Assembly (NCBI GenBank): GCA_005406025.1
Contig: BGZK01000140.1
Span: 310,001-374,000 of the forward strand
From: Eumeta japonica
Taxonomy: Eukaryota; Arthropoda; Insecta; Lepidoptera; Psychidae
Direction of reading: 5' to 3'
Length of the DNA stretch: 64,000 nt
The position numbers and the translations under genes were made by a program. Shown in pieces: positions 13,801 to 25,700 of the stretch. Positions within the stretch are counted from its first letter, which is position 1. Each line of letters starts with the position of its first letter. The notes beneath the pieces are model-generated. The model was not told the DNA's origin. It ran no database searches and saw only the letters and a program-made list of their open reading frames with translations.

Positions 13801-16049
13801 TTATATTATTAAGTATCTGAAGGCTATTCATAAGGCTGCAAAAAGTGAAAATGTAATCTGCAAAATTTGACAGGTAATCCATACATTATCTGTCAAATCT
13901 TACGGACTTTTACGAATACGTTTTTACTTTCGGTGCAATTCGACGTTAGAGAAAATAAACCTTTTAGATTCATCAGAAACATAATTATCTATTCACTATG
14001 AAAATATTATGAACACAAATTAAAAAATAATAAAATATATAGTTGGATTATAATAATAAAGGGTAGGTATCCGATATATTTTCAGATAGTTGAATGTTTT
14101 TAGATACAGTTGATTTGTTACAGAATGTTTTTGGTTTATCTAAATCCATATCATAAAGCTAAATACCAGCTTCAGTGTTTACCTACTTGCATTTCGTTAT
14201 ACACTGATAGGTAGTGTATATTTTTTTATAGGATTCATAAGGAGCAAATAAGCATGTGGACTATCTGATAATACATGGTCACTGCCGCCCATGGATAAGT
14301 ACCCACAAAGCCAGAGGTCATATACTGCTTTATAAAAGAAATTGTCAAAAAATCTTAGCCCCAAATATTTACATTTAATAATGTTACTTTTATATTTGTC
14401 TGTGTAACATTTTGTTTTTAATTGAAGTGACATATTGAATAATGCACTAGGTATCAAAATATATGGAAAAGACTTGAATTTAATGTAAAAATATAAAAGG
14501 TAATGTTCTGAAAATGGAAGGGGTGGGATTTAGAGTGGGAGGAATTTTTTTTCGGAATATTTTTTTATAATTCTTATTGTTTCTGAATTGCATTCCTTTT
14601 ACATTTTTATTCAAAGCACTCGTAAAAGACCAATTTATCATTTTGTACAAATTTTTGTTTTTCCCCGTTTTGTTAAATGGTCTTATTAAAAGATTTAACC
14701 TTGTCTTTAAAAGTCAATTTTATACTAAATGATACATGAAATCTGTACATTACAGATTAAAAAAAAAATTGATATGGAGGGTCTTTATTAGAGCAACAGA
14801 AGCCAAAACGACAGTTTTTAGAATTTTTGTTTGTCTATCTGTATGTTTGTTACTGCATAACGCAAAAGCTGCTAAACGGATTTTGAATGATATTTTCGCA
14901 GTTTATTATTTTGGGGTCTAACTTAACATCTAAGCCATGTTTCATCTAATTCGGTTGGGTAGAACCAGGGTAGAACAGCTTGACTTCTCCGTAGTACTGC
15001 CTTTCATACTTTAGGGAGGTCATCTAAAATGGTCTAAATATTGTACTCCACGTGGTCGAAATTGCGTGCCAAAGGTAATATATAAATAAAAAGTAACCTT
15101 TTCACTTGATCCAAGTTTTCTGTGAACCTTCTAGCTGTACCCAGCATAAGAGCAACAGTCAATTCAGCCACTGCAGTGCTGAGCACGTTAGGAGTGTTGC
15201 TTAATTTTATAAATCGAGCGCGAAGCTCCTCAACGTTGCAGTGGTTATACCCTGCAGATACAGTGCTCACAATTTTTAGTTGAGTACCTAAAACCAAATA
15301 AATGTATTCCTGTATTCGATTTTTTCTTATTGTTTTCAATCTATTTGGCGTTAAATATGTATGTATATAGAAAAAACTTTTAATTAATAAGTATATAAAA
15401 AATAAAATTTTAGGAGAATCTTGGTTAAATGTATTAAATAGTTACATAAATGATTAAATCGTAGAAAATATGTACCTATTAATTCTCATAAGTATTCTAT
15501 GTAAGTAGATCTTACAATTACAATTACAAGTTTAAGAAAACTATATAGACAAAATTAATTTATGGTTATTTAAGAGATTAGATTGTGACTTAATTGGCGA
15601 CAAGTCAGAGCAACAATTTGAAATGTGGCATGTTTTTGAAAATGTTAAAAAATTCAAAAAACATTTGAAATTTTGACGGAAAATAAATGTTCTCTAATAT
15701 CTAGTATATAATTTACGACGAAAATTATAAACATTATAAAAAATTACCAGCCCTGTCTAAAAGCTCGTTTGTCACAGGGTGATGTGACTGCCACACCAGC
15801 GCTGAACAGCCCGGTATCAGTGTTAGAAGTTCAGGGTACGCCTTCTCTAAACCTTCTGGTCCAAAATTGCAATACTTTGTTTGGACAACTGTAAAACTGA
15901 AAATTGAAATTGGATCATATTCTTTATTAGTTTAAAACCAAATGTTCTAAATGAAAGAAAGATTAATATTCTCACTTGTCTTGTAGTAACTTCAATGCAC
16001 TCTCGGGGTAGTCATTGCTGGATACTAAAACTTTGTGAGTTTTAGACAT
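10808..16049 (-). CDS. Grhpr: Glyoxylate reductase/hydroxypyruvate reductase, copy 1
   Basis: Seven exons on the minus strand: 16049-15976, 15896-15748, 15287-15098, 13450-13287, 11812-11648, 11382-11257 and 10929-10808 (stop TGA). Their 990 bp give 329 residues, matching the family (human enzyme 328). All junctions are GT-AG with phases 2,1,2,1,1,1. This is a D-isomer-specific 2-hydroxyacid dehydrogenase. The NAD(P)-binding Rossmann motif GLGGIG is at 162-167. The catalytic triad is Arg246 (in NIGRGDLVDQ), Glu275 (in LDVTTPEPL) and His294 (in LPHIGSAT). The family reduces glyoxylate to glycolate and hydroxypyruvate to D-glycerate, usually with NADPH, in cytosol or mitochondria. No targeting peptide is obvious; the protein starts [13 protein letters not shown]. 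The start of exon 5 reads TAG|GTAAGG, so the acceptor is fused to a donor-like sequence. It is the downstream member of a tandem pair. Confidence 0.95.
12770..13250. repeat. Retroelement 3'-end-like debris in GRHPR-1 intron 4
   Basis: Contains phrases such as TCTGTCTGCACACGCATATC followed by TTGAACAGATTTTAAGGAGG, which resemble the widespread insect retroelement 3' UTR wording (gene-free, degenerate). Boundaries are guesses. The family was assigned only by resemblance. Confidence 0.35.
13860..13945. repeat. Third copy of the TTTGACAGGTAAT repeat
   Basis: AAATTTGACAGGTAATCCAT, then TGTCAAATCTTACGG and TTTCGGTGCAATTCGACG, parallel to the copy at about 1110-1200. Lies in intron 3 of GRHPR copy 1. 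Confidence 0.45.
14250..15010. repeat. Dispersed-repeat debris in GRHPR-1 intron 3
   Basis: About 14255-14340 carries a CACTGCCGCCCATGGATAAG-type phrase seen in many lepidopteran dispersed repeats. About 14780-15000 carries text of the retroelement 3'-end kind (TTTGTTTGTCTATCTGTATG, then GCTGCTAAACGGATTTTGAA). Neither contains a real coding exon. Identification is from remembered resemblance only. Confidence 0.35.
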
Positions 16050-16123
16050 TTTGTTTTAATTATGAAACACTGCTAGTTCGGCAAGGTGCTCGAGCGCACT
16101 GGAGAAAATACAAATAAAGCAAA

Positions 16124-16200
16124 TTATATAATGCTACTGTACATATCTGTAAACCGCCATGATATACGTTATCAACTAGCGGTTTGTGATAGCATTATCT
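16124..16200 (-). promoter_or_regulatory. Candidate core promoter of GRHPR copy 1: TATA box and three GATA sites
   Basis: TATATAA on the minus strand at 16130-16124, 75-81 bp upstream of the ATG. Three WGATAR motifs lie upstream of it: 16169-16174 (TGATAA on minus), 16187-16192 (TGATAG on plus) and 16195-16200 (AGATAA on minus). The second GRHPR gene has the same arrangement. GATA-factor control in fat body or midgut is inference. Confidence 0.45.
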
Positions 16201-17612
16201 GCGGCAAACCTCTTGAACTAGGAAGAGTGAAAAAATATGTCGTACGCTGATCGTATAACGACTCATGATCACGTTTTGTCTGAACATCATAGACAAATAT
16301 CTAGTTATATTATGTACGAGGAATTCAATAATTATTGATTTGAAGTAAAATCATTATAATTTGTGCTGAATTGAAATGACTCGTGGTATCTCTGATATTC
16401 ACGAATTAAAATGAAAAAATTGTAGTTTTATAACATTGTTTAGTAGGTACAGTTCAAAACTATATGTATTATAATTATGAATACACAAAATTGGAACTTT
16501 GACAACTTGATTTTTCGTTTATGAAGGATTTGTTAACTTTAGAATGAATTTAGATGACTATACGTTAGGAGTGATTTTAATAAATAATTAAAACATAACA
16601 TTATTTAAAAGAAAAGCAAATGAGCTATAATTATTCATAACCTTTGATGATTATCAAGAAAACTAGTTTTTGTCTACAGATCTACCCTCACGAGACAGAA
16701 TGAATTCCTTCTCCTTTTATATAAAACGATCTTTCTTACATTCGTGTTTCTGCTCCCCGTTCTGTTTTCAACAAACCCCGTTTTGTTCTCGATTCTGATT
16801 TCGCTTTCTCTCTCTCCCTCTTCTCTTTCGCAATTCTTATATCGTTCTCGATCCTGATAATTTATTTAGTATCTAATTATAGTTCTTATGTTTATATATC
16901 TTATATCTGATGTATAAAGGTATTACATTGTTTTATTTAGACTGTAAAACTCAACGCCTCTCTTATCTAATTTACATGTTCTTTTTTTTTTAATTCATAG
17001 CTATGTTGTCTGGTCAGGTTATAGAATATAGATATTTTGTTAGATAAAGTAATACACGAAATAAACAGGGACGACAACGGTGAAATAAGTCGAAAAAAAG
17101 ACGCTTTTAGAGGGCTTAAATGATTTACGCTGAGTAAATTTATAAGATATATATCGAACTAACATACTACATAATTGTAGAGCTTAAAAAGAACTACAAA
17201 AAGAAAAGTCCGTGATATATCTATCTTCTAAGGATGGCCCATAATGAGCATTTATATCTTTAAAACAATACTCTGCTATCGACAGTGGGCTACCGAATTG
17301 AGACCCTTAAAAAGGAGAAATTTTGTATATAAATAAAATAAATGTTTTCACATTAAAAAACAAAAAAAAAGCACCAAATACCTAAAATATTTAAAAGTAT
17401 GCTTAAATTTATAATATTTGACCTGTTCTTATTTGTAATTCATAATTAATATACGCACGTAAGCAAAAATTTATTTTATTTGTAAAGAAATTTAGGGCTT
17501 AGTTAGTGATTTATTATACGGAATTCATACTTGGGACTCCCGTTATACGCGTCCGCTTATGATGGTGGCTCAAAGGAAACTCACTGAAAAAGCTCGAAAG
17601 GGCCATTCCTTT

Positions 17613-17770
17613 ATTACAGTGTAACGCACAAAACTTTGCCGCTGTGAAGTTCGCCACGAAAGCGTTGCAATGGCCTAAAATAGGAACGCACGGAGAAGAA
17701 GGAAGGGTCGGCAAGCGTAACACCTGCGCAGTATATCATTCGCAGCCAATTCAGAGCGGCAAAGTTCTTA
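17613..17770 (-). mobile_element. MITE, 'GCGGCAGAGTTT' family, copy A (reverse orientation)
   Basis: Terminal inverted repeats resemble GTACAGTACAACGCA...CTCTGCCGCT. This copy starts ACAGTGTAACGCACAAAAC and ends near AGAGCGGCAAAGTTCTTAG. Its inner AGAAGGAAGGGTCG is the reverse complement of CGACCCTTCC in copies B and C, so it is inverted relative to them. No coding capacity. Two small ORFs on either strand are fortuitous. Confidence 0.65.
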
Positions 17771-18559
17771 GGCGATTTTTCGTCCCCCCCCTCCCCCCCC
17801 TCGGCGAGATTTGGCTTGAGCCATCGCCTCCATTCCTTAATCTCACGTAATATTTTTAAATACGTATTTTTAGTATAAATACGTGAATCTGTGCTTGAAT
17901 TGGTTTTATTTAAGAAAATATATTTTTAGCTTAATTTTTATTAATCAGTGACTATTGGAACATGTCCAAGTGATTTTTACGAAAATCATGCGCTTCTTCA
18001 GCCTAGCTGATTTAGCCACTTTAAGCCGTTGTCGTTGCACACAGGAACTCAGTGATTCGACAATTATTATTGTGTAGGACTTGGCCACATTTTAATAGAA
18101 AAACATGTTTAATTTAACCCACTTTTCTTGCAATTTCGCACTGTTTCTCGTGGAAAGAAAATACGTGGTATTTGACGAAATCTTCCTCACCACCATAAAA
18201 TATTGGGTAAGATTTGGCTCGACGTAAGCGCCTCATGTAATTAATGGACGCAAAACCTAAAATTTCTCTATAAAACAGGAAGTTTTGGGGCTGGTCTACA
18301 AGATGAATCGTTTTTTAAACGACCCAAGACCGTGTACAAAATGTTTGTATTTTATGATATTATTGTACTTATTTAATTTCTATTTTATTAATGTAAGTTG
18401 TATTATTTTCAATTATGGTTTCAAAAATATTGATAGTAAGTAAATGAAAGTGAGCATATAAACAGCGTATTTAAAGTATAAACATAGTTCTTGAAGCCCT
18501 AGTTATAGTCTGGTCTATAAGTAATATTTGTGTATAGATAAATAAATTAGTAGTTTCTC

Positions 18560-18860
18560 CATGTGGCAGGGCCATGCTGTGGTCAACTTAAATTGGCTGC
18601 AGCACCAAAATGCACGAGCTGTGCAATACCACACTCTTACACAATAAAGATGTGAAGTAACTGCTTTCGCTGTTGAATTTCGTTCAGTGAGTGAGAGTTA
18701 CGGTGACTTCCATCAACCCACTCTCTCCAGATCGGCAGTGCCACCACACCACACATCGACAGTTGCGACTGTCAATGTGTGGTGGTGACCACTTACTCTC
18801 TGTTGGCTCGCATATGCTTTTCTGCTCTTCTACAATTCTACTGTAGTAAGTTTTATATGA
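18560..18860 (+). repeat. Lepidopteran-type LINE/SINE fragment
   Basis: Contains the phrases CATCAACCCACTCTCTCC, an imperfect hairpin (CCACCACACCACACATCGAC with CTGTCAATGTGTGGTGGTG) and GACCACTTACTCTCTGTTGG followed by CTCGCATATGCTTTTCTGC. This order is characteristic of a very common moth/butterfly repeat tail. Boundaries are approximate. Clade not determined. Confidence 0.55.
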
Positions 18861-19094
18861 AACGTTTATGAGATTAAAACCATAGAGTACATGGTTAATA
18901 ATTACCAATCAATTCAAGTCGTTTTTTATTTGTAAAGTATATTTTTATACCTATAATTATATGAAAATAATATGAAAATTTCAATTGTAAATTATATTAA
19001 AAGGTGAGTTAAATTATCAGTGTTCTGTAAAAAGCACAAATATGTGTCTCCACAATATGTGTGGAGAAATCCAGAGATTTTTAGCCGCTTCCGA

Positions 19095-19253
19095 GTACAG
19101 TACAACGCAGGAAACTCTGCCGCTCTGAATTGCCTGTGAACAATGCAATGTACAGGTTCAATGCTCCTCGACCCTTCCATTTTCTCCCCCGTGCCATTGC
19201 GACACTTTTATGACTAACTTCACAGCGGCAGAGTTTTATGCATTGTACTGTAC
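19095..19253 (+). mobile_element. MITE, 'GCGGCAGAGTTT' family, copy B
   Basis: Begins GTACAGTACAACGCAGGAAA and ends with CACAGCGGCAGAGTTTTATG then CATTGTACTGTAC, giving terminal inverted repeats of about 30 bp. The interior has ATGCTCCTCGACCCTTCC. 159 bp, non-coding. It is the best preserved of three copies in the window. Confidence 0.75.
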
Positions 19254-19788
19254 GCGCAATTAATTTAAAATATTACCGTTCGAAAAATAACTTTACGTAG
19301 AAAAAAACTTCAGATTAAACATTCTCAAAAACATAGGGAAGGGTCATTTTCATATACATATTAATACACGAAAGGTTTTCATGTATAAAATCTAAAGGAT
19401 AACCTCCTGAATCGGTCAACGAAGCGACGTATTATAAGAAATAACTAATTTCACTTTGCTACTAAAATATAAAAATGAATGAGGAGGTCTTTCTCTCAAA
19501 AACTGTAAACTTTTTTAAATAAAAATAAAAAGCTTTAAACAGTGCTTAGAGTAATAAAAAAAAATAATGCCAATCAATTACTCCGCGTTAATTAATTAAT
19601 GCGTTTACCTATATGAGCTTACTTACATTGTCGGATTAATAATAAAACCTTAAATTTTATTATGAGGTATTTATTTAAACTACCATAGACAAATTAAAAC
19701 CACAAAATGGATAATGATTATCTATTTTGTGTTATAACTGTGTGGATACATCTCTTTAATACAAACATCTCTTCAATTCGTGCAATTT

Positions 19789-22700
19789 TTAAACTTGACA
19801 TTGCATGGGTTCTCCTTGTAGCCCCAAAAGTACGTTGTTAGCCGCAATAGTTGCCATTAAGTCACGTGTGCGAACAGTTGAGCTGCCCAAATGGGGTATA
19901 ACGACTGAAAAAAAGAAAAGGTAAAAATCAGTTTTATTGTCGTCTTTGTCATAGATAGGTAATATATGCCAAGATGCGGTTGTTCACAACAATTTGCCAT
20001 TTACTTTGGCACCTAGATATAAGTACTAAAATTAGTTAACAGGAGTCGATTTTTTATTAAATGAAAAAAAAAAATTGGAAAACGGTTGACCCTAAAGGCC
20101 ATCCCTGTAACTTCCCGCTAATTTTAACCGCAAAGCTATAGTAACGTAGTTTTTGTGACGTTTTTGAGCTCTTCAAGCTCAAAAAATACGGTTTATATGT
20201 TATTTTGAGCTGTTCGAGCTCAAAAGTCTGGTATACATTAAACAAAGTATTTTTTTACATAAATTGTTCGAGTTTAATTTGTTTTATGGCATTTAACGTT
20301 GTTTTTTTAGCTCTCTTAGGCGAAAGTTATTTTAAAAAACTTATTTAACGAAATTTGAAAATGATTTGACAATAATTTTTCTCAAACAAATTAACCGTGT
20401 CTGATTTGTTTATTAGTGATTGATTTAATCGTTTGAGGTTTTAAGTAAATGAATTATTGAAATTTTTAAAATGCTATAACATTGGAACGCGTTGTTCGAT
20501 TTCAATGTCCAAACGGCATTCGACGTCATTTTTTTAGGTTAAGAGCTGATTAGGTTTGGTTGTAATTGATCGGTGCAATAGCCAAAAAGTTATTCTCAAA
20601 AAACTACATTTTCAAATTTCATTTCCGATTTTTTTGAAATTTCTCGAAATATACTGAGCACGGAAAAGGCCATTTCTAGATTCACAATACAAACTGTAAT
20701 CAATATAATTAAAATTCATTTAGAGATAAATAAGGTAAGGTATAATTTGTGAGGGCTTTGCATTCTTTCTTTATCATGTATCTAGTGTAGAAGAGAGGTG
20801 ACTTTGTGGTTAAGAGTGTTGTCTTTGAAACAAAGGGTGCGGGATGTGTGCTCAACCATTTGTTCCCTGCCGAGCCCGTTAAGGCATCGGCGCTGGACTT
20901 TACCATCACACTCGTTTTTGTCTCATCGTTTGTAGTTCATTGGGCCATAGTGAAGAAGCTAAGGTACAAACTCCCAATCTAGAATAAAAAGTTTATGGGG
21001 AGAGTGCCTCAGGAAAGCAAATGAAATTATGAGACTATCTCGAGACTCAACCCTTTTCTGTCTCTCCATATCTCCGATTTCCTTTCAACTATTTTTTTTT
21101 GAGCACTCTAAAAGTTCGCCATATACAAATCAAATTTTGCGTATCACCCAGCTAATCACCTGTAGTTTTTATAGCATTATAATATGTCAGTAAAATGTAA
21201 CAAAAGATGTTCTGCAATCACAAATAGTTTATCTTTCTGCATTGCTTTAATCTAAATCAGAGAGGAAAGACTGTATGAGACTAGTCCATAGTCATAAGTT
21301 ATTTGTGTGGTTAATCACAAGGGCGGATCCAACTTTCGAGTCAGGAGATCACGTAGTGGAATTCTAGTCACGACAGCCTCTAATTCGATTATGCAATAAT
21401 GAGAGGGCGCGGAAAAATCCAGCCCGAGGGGGGTCATGACCCCAATGAACCCAGTAGATCCGCCCGGTCGATTCACTCGCATCCGGTAACACACTTTCTG
21501 AAATCTGAAAAGTATTAACGCGGCTCTTTTAACCCTCCATTTGACTAAAACATATTTTCAGGATACGTACCGCCCGTGTCATTCGTACTAGCTGTAAAAC
21601 AGTGCAATGAAATTAGAAAACAACAATCAAGTCAAAATGTTTAACCCTTACTTACAACAGTTAGGAAGAGCTAACAGAGGATGATCCCTGGACAGGGGTT
21701 CCGGCGTCGTCACGTCTAAACCCGCGGAAAATATCCAGTCTTCTTTCAGCGCCTTTATGAGGGCGTTTTGATCGATCAAATCTGAAATTATATATTTCAT
21801 AACAATACTAGAAATTCGATTTTCGGACTAAAGCACTAAGATGCAGTTATGGATATGAATTCTGCAGTTGTGTCAATGATAAGATTTTTTGGAAGTTTTT
21901 ATTAGCCTAGCCGATGTATGTAGTATGTTTGCATCAAATATGCCTTCTAGGTAATTAACCTTATAAAGGATGCAAAAATTTTCATACTTAATTTATTCGG
22001 TGACAATGCGATAATATTCAGGAATTCGAACCGGCTAGAATAGTTGACATGTTGACATTATATAATTCTTTAAAGGTAAAGATTTCATATCACTGACGGT
22101 ACTGTGATAACATAATCTTGTTCCAAGTATTGAAGAGTAATCTTGAATGCAATATCAAGATATTGCATTTAAGATTTACCTACTCTTCAACCAAAAAAAA
22201 ATTAACCTTGTTTGTTATTTGACGTGTAAGCTGCAGTTAGCACATGATAAATATAAATGAAAGACGTGATATTTGTAATTGTGTTTATTTAAGTGGATTT
22301 CTTGTATAAATTAAATTTATGTGACTACGCTTCTGAATCAATTGAAAAAACAAAACATAAGAACTAGAAAAAAATCATCGATTCCTAAAAACATGAATGA
22401 AACTACTCACGGTGAGATTATATTTCTTAATATTAATTTCAACAATCAATATTTATGATAAGGCTTGTTCCGAGCTTTTAACTTCAGATTTACGTAGGCA
22501 TTTTTTTTCCTTACATCAAATTTTTATAATGCGTAAATGTTTACACGTGCCGGTTGCCGAATGGTCAGTTCGTTGTTCTCAAAACGGAAGCTACTGAGTT
22601 CCAGCCCTGACTACAGGCAAGTTATTGATCAATGAGTTATTAATTTAAAGTCAATTGCAAATCACTTGCTCCGTGCCTAGTAAGTTAGATTAAGTCATCG

Positions 22701-25700
22701 AACTTCGGCATGTTGTCGCTGCATAACGCTCAACGTTCATTAGCATAGCCCAACGGGCCAGCAATGAGGGCCAAGGCACGAGTCTCTCGATTTGAAATAA
22801 TAAGATTGTGGGAGCGTATTCAACACATCTGATTTTTGTGGATCAATCTGAGTTGGTCATCGCCGCCTATAGACACCCGCAACTGTAGAGGCTCTACCAG
22901 TGAATTGCCGGATTTTTGAGTTAGAACAGGATATCTGACGGACGGGGATCGATGGAGAGGGAGCGGGCGTTGAAGAGAGGCTCGGTCCACCAAAACTTTC
23001 GCTCAATGGACGAAACGCAACAGCGGAAGCTGTTAGCTTCACGCCTGTATTCTGTGAGAGTGTGGTATCTTATCGGTCTAACAGGTCGATTGTCATGCTG
23101 CAGTCAAGTTGACAAAGCACGACTCTACCACCCGTACTACTTCACACAACCAATGCGCTCGTACGTAGATAACATCACTCACCTCCTCGGGCGACATTTA
23201 TTAATACGGCGTTCTTTTTCATCATACGCAAAGTGTTCTCATTGATCATGTGCTTCGTTTCGGCCGTAAGCGGGCAAACTAGGATTACGTGGTCACTTTC
23301 TCGCAGTAGTTGATGGAAGTCGACATATTCCGCCTTCAACTCCTTAGCTGTCAAAAAAGAATTTAGTCAAACAAATGTTATTTTTTAATGGAAACAATTA
23401 AAGTAATCGGTATAAAGGCTAATATCGAGCCAGTGTGTAAATATTACATCAATGATATTAGATAAGCGAATGCGACGGGACGTTATAAACAATCTATCAA
23501 TTTTTTTCTTTAATTCTTCATTTATTCTACAATAAAAGTTTGATTATTGAATCGTTCACTATTCGAGTTTTCTCCGATAATTATAGCATTAATTAAAAAG
23601 AAATAATAAAGAAAAATAAATCTTATTTGGGTCTGTGCTTACGTATTAAATAAAATTTAAATGAGTGAGACTCTCGTGCGATAGACATAAAACTTACTAG
23701 GTTCTAGAATTTATTGACTATTTTATTATTACAGGACTGGGAAAGAATGATAAGGTACATGATTGAAGAAAATCTCTCATTAATCATCAATAACTGTCGA
23801 GTTTCATTAATTCATACTCCGAGAAAGAAATTACGTGATAGCTGAAGTATGTTATAAATAAATATTATAACGTATTCAACTAAGGTATTACGTAAACGTC
23901 TTCTGGTTCCCTATGTTGCATATTACATACAGCGCATGCGCGTATACTGCTTATGCCATTTTCAACGCAGAGAGTTAAATGAATCTTCTTCTCTTTCCTC
24001 TTAACCGCCCGATGGAGTCGGAAAAGGACGGCATCACTCCTCGTCTCGATCGGGTCAATTCGTATTAACATCGCCAGAAAAAATGTTACTGCACATGCGT
24101 GTATAGTGCATATGATGCATTTGAAGAGAGTAACAATGATTCTCATTTTCGTTTAACCGTCGCTGTCAGATAAGGGGGTTTTATTTTTTTATCTTCTTTA
24201 ATCCCGCGGCTAATTCGCCCTACCACGCCCAAAAAAGTTTCATATCAATAATTCGTATAAACATTGTAATTGAACTGCACAGAAATATTTTAATAAACGA
24301 CGTCTTCAAAATCCCACTACATCACCTTCCGGTTTCTGGGTACGGCCGGAGTATAGAAATCTCGCGACTCCGAATCCGTGTAGACGCCGCACTATGGACT
24401 GCCCAATGCCGCCCAGGCCGACCACGCCCACCGTGGTGCCTGCTATATCTTGGCCTAAAGTCCAGTTGACGCCGATTTTCCATTCGTTACTGAAATAGAA
24501 CAATTTAACAATAGAATCAGTTTATTTCTCACATACGTTTGGTTATTTATATATCTATTGTGTTAACCGTTTTAAATTGTTAATTTAAAACAGTCAACAC
24601 AATTAATTTTAATTTTAATTACAAGATAAAGGAATTCATTTTATATCTACACGGACAGAGCCGCGGGCAAAAGCTACTATATATATACATACACACATAT
24701 ACCCTACTAGTAGTAATTAACAGTTATAAGAGTAGTAATTATCTGTAATAATATTATGTTTGATTGATTCAAAATTGATATATCAAACAAAATTATATTG
24801 AAATATTTTGTATTAATTAATTTGTAAAACAAATAATTAATATATTCGCACTTTTCTATGTCGGCGATGCCTTCTTTAAACCGGCGAGCAGCGGCCACAA
24901 GGAGACCCAGGGCGATGTCAGCCACGGCGTCGTCAAGCACCCTCAGGGTGTTACCCAGAGGGATGTTGCGTTTCTTTACTTCGTCTACTTCGACCTGGTC
25001 GGTGCCAGAAGACATGGTAGAAATTGCGCATAATTTTGGACCTAAAAATAGTCTTAATGGTAACAGTTAATTTTAAATTTTATTACCTCATATATATAAA
25101 TATATAATTAGCTAGGTTTTAAATTATTGCTACGGGACCTACCTAAAATTATAAATAAAGACACGAAATTTTATATGTAGTAGAAGTCGGAGGTATGCAA
25201 CCTGAGTTGTCTGTTATTTTCGAATGAAATATGAAGTCGAATCGTTGTCAGTTTCGTATCAGTTGTGATTTATGGCGACGTCCCCGGCGGCCTTATTATC
25301 TAAAAGAAATCGATTTCTAATTTCGCATAATTTTAAATTATTTTAGTAATTCCCAAGTTGATATTTCGAAATGCTAATTGTCTTTCTATAAACAGTATTG
25401 ACTCTACAATGAAATCACTAAATTATCATAATGAAATTTAATCGCATATTTGAATTCAAAAACCGTTAAGGATCGCGATTTCGCAATTATTCGAAAATTA
25501 CGCTCTCAAACCGAAAACTGGTCTATAGTGATTCTCAAGCGATTTAAAATCGATTTTCCGTCATTAGTATTTCATATAAAGGGAGAATTTTTTTTTGTGT
25601 AAGTCGTTAGATTAAATAAAATCTTTGCACATTAATCGAGGACCTAATCATATGGTATTATTGAACTAATCTGATGATGGAGCCAGAAGGTAGGTAGGAA

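Larger units (their letters stand above)
16201..19788. other. Spacer between the two GRHPR genes
   Basis: 3.6 kb with no conserved coding exon. It contains two copies of a short TIR element (17613-17770 and 19095-19253) and a LINE/SINE-like fragment (about 18560-18860). A C-rich run lies at 17784-17801. Otherwise nothing recognised. Confidence 0.6.

Noticed and set aside
22130..22190. microRNA precursor
   Set aside because: The hairpin has essentially no terminal loop and a multi-base bulge; a small inverted-repeat relic is simpler.
22545..22640. Functional tRNA gene
   Set aside because: A and B boxes are imperfect, the cloverleaf does not pair fully, and the sequence continues as a repeat body, so a SINE head is preferred.
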